DNA of 64,000 nucleotides. Origin: Microvelia longipes (taxonomy: Eukaryota; Arthropoda; Insecta; Hemiptera; Veliidae). Location of the stretch: the NCBI GenBank assembly GCA_018340805.1, contig JACMZG010001914.1:47135013-47199012 (forward strand), written 5' to 3'. Of the stretch, positions 55,960 to 64,000 are shown in pieces; position 1 is the stretch's first letter; every line of letters begins with the position of its first letter. Below the pieces are notes generated by a model. It did not search any database, was not told the origin of the DNA, and saw only the letters and a program-made list of their open reading frames with translations. Made by a program: the position numbers and the translations under genes.

Positions 55960-56667
55960 AATTCTGGCGCGGTGGTCCGCATGTCGGGCGAATTTCCTTT
56001 GGATGCGTGTTTCCGTGCTTTTTACATTATATAAGTTTACAACTAGTAAATAAATAATTCCGGCGCGGTGGTCCGCTGTCGGGCGAATTTCATTTAGAAT
56101 GCGTGTTTCCGTGCTAAACAACCCATTTCTTGCTTATGCAAGAACCATGCCCATTGCGTGGTTCCGGTTCATGCTTTAGAACCTAAGCAGTTACTCAATT
56201 GTCAAGCACTGCTCGTAACTCATTTTGTCTGTATTTTCCAAAGGAAATGCGCATAATCATCCAGTTGTTGTACAAAACTATGCCTCTAAAATTAGAAGTA
56301 CGCACTATTATTTGCACTAGTTTAAAGATTAGTTACTTATCTTTAAGCTTAGTCAGTTATCTTTAAAGGTTTTAGCGCATTTCCTTTGGAAAATACAGAC
56401 AAAATGAGTTACGAGCAGTGCTTGACAATTGAGTAACTGCTTAGGTTCTAAAGCATGAACCGGAACCACGCAATGGGCATGGTTCTTGCATAAGCAAGAA
56501 ATGGGTTGTTTAGCACGGAAACACGCATTCTAAATGAAATTCGCCCGACAGCGGACCACCGCGCCGGAATTATTTATTTACTAGTTGTAAACTTATATAA
56601 TGTAAAAAGCACGGAAACACGCATCCAAAGGAAATTCGCCCGACATGCGGACCACCGCGCCAGAATT
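55960..56667. mobile_element. fold-back element with 293-bp identical arms
   Basis: Arms 55960-56252 and 56375-56667 have equal length and, read base by base, are perfect inverted copies around a 122-bp spacer. Each arm contains two related pieces of about 55 bp (GGCGCGGTGGTCCGC, GTCGGGCGAATTTC, GCGTGTTTCCGTGC). A transcript would form a hairpin of nearly 300 bp. No protein is encoded; the frame at 56506-56727 is a by-product. Confidence 0.9.
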
Positions 56668-56902
56668 ATTTTTAGTTGTAAACTTATATTAGGTAAAAAA
56701 ACGATAAAAAATTATTGTCCCTACTAGGATTGAACCCAGGTACTCTGGGTTTGAGAGCTCGCATCCAAAGGAAATTCGCCCGACATGCGGACCACCGCGC
56801 CAGAATTATTTTCTAGTTGTAAACTTATATTAAGTAAAAAAAAAACGATAAAAAATTATCGACCCTTCCAGGATGTGAACCCAGGTACCCTGAGTTTGAG
56901 TG
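56621..56902. repeat. 140-bp tandem duplication at the right arm
   Basis: GCATCCAAAGGAAATTCGCC at 56621 and again at 56761 begins two units that share CGACATGCGGACCACCGCGC, a CGATAAAAAATTAT stretch and GAACCCAGGTAC, the last resembling a tRNA B box on the minus strand. The second unit is slightly diverged. Confidence 0.85.
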
Positions 56903-57300
56903 GTCGTATTGACTCCGGACCACTGGCATTCAACTCAGAGGCCAAAAAACATTGAAAACGACACCCTACTCGAAATTTAATTTTACGACCGTAATTTGGT
57001 TTTCTATAATTTTTTGTGGTTTTTTCGACTTTTTGGTAACTTAAGTGGTCGTATCGACTTTGGACGGTTTCATTCGATTCAGCGTCCAAAATTACATGAA
57101 AACGACACCTACTCGAAATTTATTTTTTTATCGACCTAAATTTTTGGTTTTTGGTAATTTACAATGGTTTTTTGGATTTTTGGTCACTTAGAGTGGTCGT
57201 ATCGACTTCGGACCGGTTTCATTCGATTCAGCGTATCAAAAAACATAAATATTGACCTTTTCGCGCGAAAAATATTAACTTTGAATTTTGCCGATTTTTT
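56901..57300. repeat. about 146-bp tandem repeat, three units
   Basis: TGGTCGTATYGACTYYGGAC starts units at about 56901, 57046 and 57194. Each goes on with CATTCGATTCAGCGTC or its variant, then ATGAAAACGACACCTACTCG (absent from the third). Overlapping frames on both strands are by-products. Confidence 0.8.
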
Positions 57301-57440
57301 TGAAAATTTTGCTGACTCAGCAAACCGGGTTAATGACGTCACAAAAACCTGGTTTTCAATAGGGTTCGTGTCCTCTCAAAGGTTGATTTTTGTACCAAGT
57401 TTGGTTAAAAAATATTAATCCGTTCGAAAGATAGAGTGTT
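57270..57440. repeat. block shared with 49650-49830
   Basis: TTTGAATTTTGCCGATTTTT, GCAAACCGGGTTAATGACGT, CAATAGGGTTCGTGTCCTC and AATCCGTTCGAAAGA parallel the right part of the 49-kb relative, showing that both loci derive from one larger repeat. Confidence 0.7.
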
Positions 57441-57461
57441 TACAGAAAATGTCTAGAAATA

Positions 57462-57464
57462 CAT

Positions 57465-57546
<82 letters not shown>

Positions 57547-57574
57547 ATATATATAATATTATATATATATATAT
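57462..57574. repeat. (TA)n microsatellite
   Basis: More than 100 bases of TA with a few phase breaks. It creates a false minus frame (57453-57683). Confidence 0.95.
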
Positions 57575-57599
57575 AAAGTCTCGCGAAACGTATTTTTTC

Positions 57600-57690
57600 G
57601 TCATTAGGGACCTCTGAAACGGATTTGTGTCGTGGTCCGAGGTTCGAATTCCGCATGACGCCTATCCCATTAGCCGAATCCAAAGGAAAT
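57600..57690 (+). repeat. tRNA-like relic
   Basis: GTGGTCCGAGGTTCGAATTCC contains a good B box (GGTTCGAATTCC); an A box is not visible upstream. TCCAAAGGAAATTCCC links it to the fold-back family. Confidence 0.35.
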
Positions 57691-57889
57691 TCCCTAAAAG
57701 GAATTTATTTTTGCTTTCATATTATTTATAAAAATATATCATAAGCTGGACAATTGTCCTGGTTATATGTAAAATATATATCTATCTATGAAATGTGCAG
57801 ATCATTGTTTAGTATAAATATTAGTTCACAATTATTTCTATGATGCAAAATTATTTTCTAGTATAAGGCGCGGTCGAATATCCACGGCC

Positions 57890-57920
57890 TTCTAGAACCT
57901 TCGGCTCAGAAGGTCTAGAA
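57890..57920. repeat. small hairpin
   Basis: TTCTAGAACCTTC and GAAGGTCTAGAA pair around GGCTCA with one mismatch. Confidence 0.6.
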
Positions 57921-57953
57921 ATCAACGGCCTTCTTGTTGGATCACCAACAAAC

Positions 57954-58308
57954 TTTTTTTTGAAATTTTCAGTAATTAGCCGGATTTGTGATAAATGAAG
58001 CCTATTTCCGTTATCTGCACGCTCTTTTGGTTAATCTCAAAGAGTATTACATTCACTTAACAATTTATTTTTAATCTAACTTGGTACATACAAAACTATT
58101 GTTAGACGTCAATATTTTGTGTTATATTTTAACATGTCATATTTGTTAACATGACGTCTATCAGTAGTTATGTATGTACCAAAGTTAAATTAAAAATAAA
58201 TCGTTAATGAATGTTATACTCCGTGAGATTAACCAAAAGAGCGTGTAGATTACGGAAATAGGCTTCATTTATCACAAATCCGGCTAATTACTGAAAATTT
58301 TGAAAAAA
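57954..58308. mobile_element. MITE-like palindrome with about 157-bp arms
   Basis: Left arm 57954-58115 and right arm 58152-58308 are inverted copies with scattered differences, sharing CAGTAATTAGCCGGATTTGT, ATAAATGAAGCCTATTTCCG and CGCTCTTTTGGTTAATCTCA. The spacer is about 35 bp. The flanking frames 58265-58447 and 58345-58536 are not supported as genes. Confidence 0.85.
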
Positions 58309-58944
58309 CAAACCAAACACCGCCAATAATTATATCAAAGTTATTTGCGCAAACTTTGCCAACGTATTTTGTATGTATCACGGCAGCAAACAGCTTGCAC
58401 AATAACTGCTTTGAAAAATAATTTTCGTGTTTTATATTTATTTTCAAACATCATTTTCCATTTAGATATGAAGCCTGAAAAAGTTAAAAATTTCCCTCGT
58501 GACGTAACAATGACTAAGCTTTATTTAATCTCTTAAAAAATTGTAAATAGCATGTTAACAAATGAATATGGAAATTAACAAAATGGACAAAAGCAAAAAA
58601 GTAGAGTTAACCAAACAGAATGCTTTCAAAGTAATAAATCAAGCCAGCTAACATTTATCTTATCAAAATCAAGCAAAATATTTATGAGTGACATCATGAA
58701 ATTATTTAGAGACTTTTGTGATAGTTAAAAACAAGCTATTGGATCTTCCAAACATTCCACGCAAGTAGAGAAAAAGGAAATTCATTTTAAAAAAGTGTAC
58801 ACAAATTTTCGACTGTATCAACGATTGTTATATTTTCACACGCCAGATTTAGGTGGCAGTATTAAACTGAAAATTCCTTGATCCCATAGATGGATGTCAA
58901 GGAAACAGTAGTACAAGCCCAAGTGTTCTGTAAAATATTTGTTA
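58309..58944. other. no feature recognised
   Basis: AT-rich and non-coding. Confidence 0.4.
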
Positions 58945-59110
58945 AACACTTATGTAACACCTAATACAATGCTAATAAAAACATAATCAATTATTTATTA
59001 AACAAGCATATAAGAACTAATACAAAACTAGTAAACGTCTAATCAAATATTTCATAAACACGAATATAACACCTATAGCAACACCAATGCTAACAAAATA
59101 TGTAAAAGGT
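58945..59110. repeat. about 57-bp tandem repeat, three units
   Basis: Units start TTAAACACTTATGTAACACC, TTAAACAAGCATATAAGAAC and ATAAACACGAATATAACACC and share AATACAATGCTAATAAAA-type middles with notable divergence. Confidence 0.6.
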
Positions 59111-59425
59111 GTTAGTTATTTAATATTTGTAGAGCTATTTCTGGACAAGCTAAGAGTGTCCGAGGGTATGCTAATTTTATAATCTGAGGTCGATCACAAC
59201 TAGTTCGAAGTGGTGATTGTGAATTTGATAAGGTGGGTGTAAGTTTCATACCTCGAAATAAATTTTATTTATTTTTATCAATATCAATAAATCTAGTTCT
59301 TTAACTATATATATCCAAATTTAAGTGAGCAATTCTAGGCCTTGCTTCTTAATTCCTAATTTTAACTATTCGCAAGCGAATCAATGTATTTTTACTGAGT
59401 TTCACAAAAAATATAAAAACATTAA
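59111..59425. other. no feature recognised
   Basis: AT-rich flank of the Harbinger-like element. Confidence 0.4.
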
Positions 59426-60554
59426 GGCCCGTATTCAAAGTAGACGTTTTCCTAACTTTTTCCTAACATTTTCTCTAACTTTTTTCCTAACTATTCTCCT
59501 ACATGTTTCCTAAACACCTAACTTTTCTAACATCTTCCTAACACATTCTCCTAACATTTTCCTAAACTCCCACATTCTCCACATTTTCCTAACTCCTAAA
59601 AACACTACTCTTAAGGTTTAGGTTAAGGGAATGTTTTTAAGCCACAAAATTTAATGATCGTTCCCCGTGTTTTATGAAGTCATTTTAGAGGCTCGCATGA
59701 TTTTTAGTAAGAACCTAGGTATTTAATAAAAATGATACCATGTAATAACGTAATACCTCGCAAAAATTCAATGTTATTAACTTATTACTGATTTACGACA
59801 CACTTTGTCGTATTAATAACTACCTATCCATAAATTTACATAATCTAAGTTATATAATCCATACCTTACTATTAGGGAGTTTATCCCTGAAATTCTTTTT
59901 AACACAATCAGATTTCTTTTCTTCTATGGTCTGTTTGTGGCGGGCTATCGATTCAAAGAGGAAATTCAGTTGTTCCGGTGTGAATAATTCAGCCATTATT
60001 ATACAAATACATTTTAACAACAAACAAAGCTGAATTTGGATGAAAAATACGAAAAACAAGAATGTGTAAATGATGTAGCAAAATGAAAAACAGTGTTGCA
60101 ACTGATAACCAGGTTTCATTTAGACACCTTGGATTCGTACAACCTGGTCCACGTTCAAACTTGAAACGCTTGATGATACTGCTTTATTTATGAAAGCTGT
60201 TTACAATAATTGAACATTGTATTTGTATTAAATCTACTGTTCTGAAAACATATGTATATTAAAGTTTCTATTATTTAAACATTCGCGCAAGCAAGCCGCA
60301 TTGTTGTTTATGACAATAGTGTGTCGTAAATCCAGGTAAAAGTAATAACACTGATATTTTCGATATTGACGTTACTTACATGATCACTTTTGACTTAACT
60401 ACCTTAAGGTTTCTTACTAAATAAAATTCATGCGAAGGCCTCTAAATAGACCTTTAAAACACGATAGGAGAATGTTAGTGAAAAAGTTAGGAGAATGTTA
60501 GGAAAAGTTAGGAAAAAGTTAGGAAATGTTAGGAAACGTCTTTGAATACGGGCC
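59426..60554. mobile_element. PIF/Harbinger-like element
   Basis: Termini start GGCCCGTATTCAAAG and ACGTTT(T)CCTAAC at both ends in inverted orientation, flanked by the 3-bp direct repeat TAA (59423-59425 and 60555-60557), the target type (TWA) of PIF/Harbinger elements. Subterminal regions hold many CCTAAC or TTAGGA units, and the inverted similarity reaches 250-390 bp inward (TTTAGAGGC, CGCATGA, TTTAGTAAGAA, TTTACGACACACT). The central part carries a Myb/SANT-like exon. No DDE transposase is present, so it is non-autonomous. Confidence 0.75.
59865..59996 (-). CDS. Myb/SANT-like DNA-binding domain, first-exon fragment
   Basis: On the minus strand, ATG at 59996 lies in a good context (A at -3, G at +4) and opens 44 codons beginning MAELFTPEQLNFLFESI. 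The FTxEQ…L…HKxxIEEKKSD pattern (residues 5-29) matches the start of the Myb/SANT-like domain (Myb_DNA-bind_5 type) that Harbinger elements encode as their second protein and use to bind their ends. At 59865 AAG is followed by GTATGG, a fair splice donor, so the exon may end there. The unspliced frame runs on to 59850. The second helix is incomplete and no continuation was found inside the element. It is either a remnant of the parental element's gene or a truncated copy; no evidence of expression. Confidence 0.55.
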
Positions 60555-60636
60555 TAAAAACAATAACATTACAATTTTATTATAATTATATTTGTATCGC
60601 GATTTAACTTACTAAAAGAAAGAAAGAAATATTACG

Positions 60637-60890
60637 GAAATATATATTAGGAATATGTTAGGAATATTTTAGGAACATATATTAGGAATATTTAGGAATA
60701 TTTTAGGAATATTTTAGGAAATATATTAGGAATATTTTAGGAATATTTTAGGAAATATATTAGGAATATTTAAGGAATATTTTAGGAAATATTTAGGAAT
60801 ATTTTAGGAAATATTTAGAAATATTTTAGGAATATATTAGGAATATTTTAGGAAATATATTAGGAATATTTAGGAATACTTAAGATACTT
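60637..60890. repeat. TTAGGAATATT minisatellite
   Basis: About 20 units of 10-12 bases (TTAGGAATATT and TTAGGAAATATA variants), about 80 bases outside the Harbinger-like element, whose subterminal TTAGGA units it resembles. Confidence 0.9.
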
Positions 60891-61850
60891 TATAACTTAA
60901 GCTAACATATAAATTATTAATGTATTGAAAATTCTAGTGAAATTAAATTATGTTTACTAATGTCTAAATAAAACATGCCATTTTTAACAATTCTACCAAT
61001 ACTAAAAATTTAAATTTTTTAACATGTTTCACATTTCAAGTGATAATTAGAATTAAGTTTCGGCATCCCAAAATAAATAAAATAAACTTGAATTTACAGA
61101 AATAAATATAAGTTATTTTTAAATTAAACACATAAAGGAACGTGATATTAAGTTAAAGCCCTTGATTTTATATTAAGATGACTAAATTTAAAAAAAAAAA
61201 TGCTTCGCCTAAAGTTAAGCGTGAAATAAAATTGTACAATTTAAAAATCACAATGAAACCTTATTGAAGCCTACTTGATAAGGAGCACGAGAAAAATTAT
61301 TTAAAAAAAATTAAATAAAGAGCCGTAAATTGTAAGCACAATAGGAGAAATGAAAGTATATAAATAAATAGGATATCAAGTTTAAATCAAGTTTTTAATA
61401 CGTATACGTAAAAACAGGATATGTTAAAACATATTTTAAAATTGCTTAGCAAACATTATTTTTAGTTACAGAAATTAAACAGTAATTATTATATCATAAT
61501 TTTATATTAAGCTGTGACATATTTATATTTTTAATGTAATTTTAACACAAATTTATTTCATTTTTAAGAATAACGGATCGTGAAATTTTAAAGAAAATTT
61601 AAAAAAAGATAAAATAAAAGAAATGAAAAGAAGCCTTAAAATAAGGTTACTGAACTTGAATTCTGTTTTAAATGTAATTCCATTATTCTTGAAATAATAA
61701 AGAAATTTGTTTAAACTTTTTTTTATCAAAATGATGTTGGCAAAACTGTGGGAGGCGCCACTTTATCTTTTATAATTTGGAAACCATTCCATATCAAAGA
61801 GTTTCACTAAAAACTCTACTCTTAAGTAACAGAAATTCAAACAAATATTA
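60891..61850. other. no feature recognised
   Basis: Very AT-rich and non-coding. Confidence 0.4.
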
Positions 61851-62202
61851 TAAGTTATGTGTTTGGGCGCTTAAAAGACAAAATGAAAATTTAGACGTTA
61901 TATTTAAAAATATTTCGCTCTTCATCACACAGAGCATTTTCACAACAGTTATTAAAATTAAAATAGTTAGGCTATATTAACTAACTAAGTCAAAAATTAA
62001 AAGAAAAGATCAGGTCCGAAGACTGAGGTATATGAAATGGAAATGCATATCAATAATATTTATACATATTTTGTAGAAGGCCAAAAGAAAGACATTTTAA
62101 TAACTCGAAAATGCTCTGTATGATGATGAGCGAAATATTGTTTAAATATAACATCTACATTTTCATTTTGTCTCTTAAGCGCCCAAACACATAACATACT
62201 TA
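61851..62202. mobile_element. inverted-repeat element with about 109-bp arms
   Basis: Arms 61851-61959 and 62094-62202 share TTATGTGTTTGGGCGCTTAA, GACAAAATGAAAAT and ATATTTCGCTC in inverted orientation with around 10-15% differences. The spacer is 134 bp. The frame at 61777-61980 overlaps the left arm and is not a gene. Confidence 0.8.
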
Positions 62203-62369
62203 TTATGAAGACCAATACAGTTGATTATGTACAAAAAAATATTTTTTTTTAACAAACGAAGTTGATATATAAGTGAAAAGTCTTATCTCGTAATATAAGA
62301 TTTAATGTATTTTTAAGACATATATGACTCATCTACAAAATGACAACCTAACTCAAACAATACAAGTGA

Positions 62370-62533
62370 CATATCAGATCTCCCCAAGCATGGTTGGTCT
62401 CCTCTGAATCAACGTGCTTCTTGCATAGCTCTCCCTTTTCTGTCATTATTTTATACTTACAGTTCTATTTTTTGTACAACTTTTCCTATATGACATTTAT
62501 TTCTTTTCCAAATTCCTGATCTGAATCTGTCTC
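62370..62533 (-). pseudogene. gypsy integrase C-terminal tail, frameshifted
   Basis: Just past the stop of the pol frame, another frame reads VGDRFRSGIWKRN and HIGKVVQKIEL, then after a stop ELCKKHVDSEE. This follows the usual KVGDxV…W…GxVxxxxG…WxRHVDQ pattern of the domain C-terminal to the gypsy integrase core. A one-base loss next to the KFK codons explains the shift. Confidence 0.55.
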
Positions 62534-64000
62534 CTACTTAAACTTTCGTCCTGTCTCTCCTCTTTTTTCTTTTCCCTGTAATGTATCTTCATCCGGTTTC
62601 ATTAAATTTAAAGTTGTTCTCATTTCTCTTCCAAACATTCGTTTGAAGGGAGATTCGCCTGTGGTTGCTGAAGGAGCATTTCTTAACTGTGTCAGTATTG
62701 TTGCCAGTTTCTCCTCAACACTTCCTGCCTCCATGGTTTTTAACAGTTTTTTTATTGTCTGAACAGCTCTTTCTGCAAGACCGTTTGATTTTGGGTGATA
62801 CGGCGCTATTGTTCTTTGAGTAATACCGTTGTTATGAAGAAAATCTTGGAACATTTTTGATGTAAATTGCGGGCCATTGTCAGAAACAAGTAAATAGGGT
62901 AAACCAAACGTGCTAAACAGCTGTTTTAATTTTGTAATGCACCACTGTGAGGTAGTTACTTTAGTTGGGAAAACCTCTATCCACTTCGTTTCTGCATCAA
63001 CTACAATGAAATAATATTTGCCAGCTTCGGGCCCCGCAAAATCTATATGGATCCGTTGCCATGGCCCTGATGGAGGTAACCATGGATGATTATCTTCCCG
63101 GGCCGGATTGTTTTGCTTTTCACAGCATTGTCTACAGGCTTTTACTAAGTTGTCAATATCTTTGTCTATTCCTTTCCAATAGCAAAATCTTCTAGCTAAC
63201 TGTTTCATTTTTACCATTCCGAGGTGTCCTAAATGAAGTTCTCTTAGTACAATTTTTTGAAGGGTTTGAGGTATTACGACTCTACTACCTCTCATAATAC
63301 ATCCATCCTGCAGAGTAATCTCGCCGTCCGTAAGTCCTAGTCCTTGTAAACTTTCTCCTCGTTCTAATTTTACCTTTATATTTCTTAACCTATCTTCTTT
63401 ATCCGTCTCTTCATTGATTCTTTTTGCTGTTACCGGTAAAATTTCTAATTGATTTATTTGGAATTGTTCCGCTTCGTCTTTAGCATCTAGTTTCTTTGGT
63501 TTATCTACTGGGAACCTGGACAGAAAATCAGCATGTTTATGTTCTGAAGATTTTTTATATTCTATTTCATAATCAAACCCTGACAAAAATAATGCGTAAT
63601 GAATTAGTCTTGTGGCTGACAGTGGAGGTAATGCTGTGTGTGGTCCTAAAATAGCTATCAGTGGCTTGTGGTCTGTTTGTATAATAAATTTTCGTCCATA
63701 ACAATAAGTGAAAAATTTCTTAAGTCCCCAGTGTATCCCTAACGCTTCTTTGTCTATCTGGCTGTATTTCATTTCACTTTTAGTGAGTGATCGCGAAGCG
63801 AAAGCAACTGGTTTTTCTTTCCCATGTTCATCTCGTATTGATAATACCGCGCCGAGTCCCACTGGTGAGGCGTCCGTTGCTAAAACTAAAATTTTTTCCG
63901 GGTCATAATGTGCTAAAACTCTTTTGCTTGTGATTTCTTTCTTTACTCTGTTAAAACTTTCCTCTGTTTTCTCAGTCCACTCAAATTTAATGTTTTTCTG
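62534..64000 (-). pseudogene. pol: Ty3/gypsy pol: RNase H and integrase, partial
   Basis: The minus-strand frame is open from the window edge at 64000 to a stop at 62534 (488 codons), so its start lies outside. RNase H comes first with its three acidic landmarks: ATDASPVGLGAV (about residue 42), IDKEALGIHW (about 84) and QTDHKPL (about 109). The integrase has an HHCC zinc finger (LHLGHLG to CRQCC, about residues 255-292) and a DDE core: HIDFAGP (about 318), SDNGPQF (about 377) and GLAERAVQ (about 413), with the expected 35 residues between the second D and E. The C-terminal tail is lost to a frameshift. RT and gag should continue beyond the edge. All catalytic residues visible here are intact; only the tail is damaged. 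Confidence 0.92.

Noticed and set aside
60637..60890. Interstitial telomere
   Set aside because: Units are TTAGGAATATT-type, not uninterrupted TTAGG, and match subterminal motifs of the adjacent transposon.

Overview
The window looks like repeat-dominated intergenic DNA from an arthropod, most likely an insect. It is very AT-rich, has long (TA)n tracts, and carries two BEL/Pao and one Ty3/gypsy retrotransposon, CR1/jockey-type LINE tails, tRNA-derived SINE-like sequences and many inverted-repeat DNA elements. One BEL element has a primer-binding site fitting the 3' end of an animal tRNA-Tyr. I cannot name the species. I found no convincing intact host gene. One 207-bp reading frame (1975-2181, minus) could be a terminal exon, but I do not recognise it.

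Layout. 1-22 kb: AT-rich filler with a 5'-truncated LINE (5.4-6.6 kb), copies of a dispersed family called R1 here (also at 38.4-39.5 kb), a hAT-like MITE with an 8-bp target duplication (11.1 kb), and several terminal-inverted-repeat elements (14.8, 15.1, 15.8, 16.3 and 18.3 kb). 22.2-31.3 kb: a BEL/Pao element (BEL-1) with a probable 5' LTR, tRNA-Tyr primer-binding site, gag, protease, RT and a truncated RNase H. It is cut off and joined to tandem hairpin repeats and a 14-bp minisatellite. A 3,064-bp segment is then repeated head to tail with a single N at the junction. 32.4-38.3 kb: two copies of a Helentron-like element, each with a conserved left block, an array of about 60-bp satellite units built on GAGCGAAGCGAG, and a shared right end with a small hairpin followed by CTAG. 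The first copy sits inside a LINE. 38.4-45.7 kb: an R1 copy with internal tandem repeats, microsatellite palindromes, a SINE-like sequence and a minisatellite.

45.7-48.9 kb: a complete, recent, internally deleted BEL/Pao element (BEL-2) with 135-bp LTRs, 5-bp target duplications, gag and protease, but no RT, RNase H or integrase core. 49-62 kb: fold-back and MITE-like DNA elements, including a 293-bp-arm palindrome whose arms read as identical, a PIF/Harbinger-like element carrying a Myb/SANT-like exon, and a TTAGGAATATT minisatellite. 62.4-64 kb: the 3' part of a Ty3/gypsy pol (RNase H plus integrase) on the minus strand, running off the right edge.

Most autonomous-element genes are broken by 1-base indels, often in homopolymers, so some breaks may be sequencing error. 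A theme across unrelated repeats is the core GCGAAGC, known in vitro as an unusually stable DNA mini-hairpin. At several loci it is flanked by different but mutually complementary arms.
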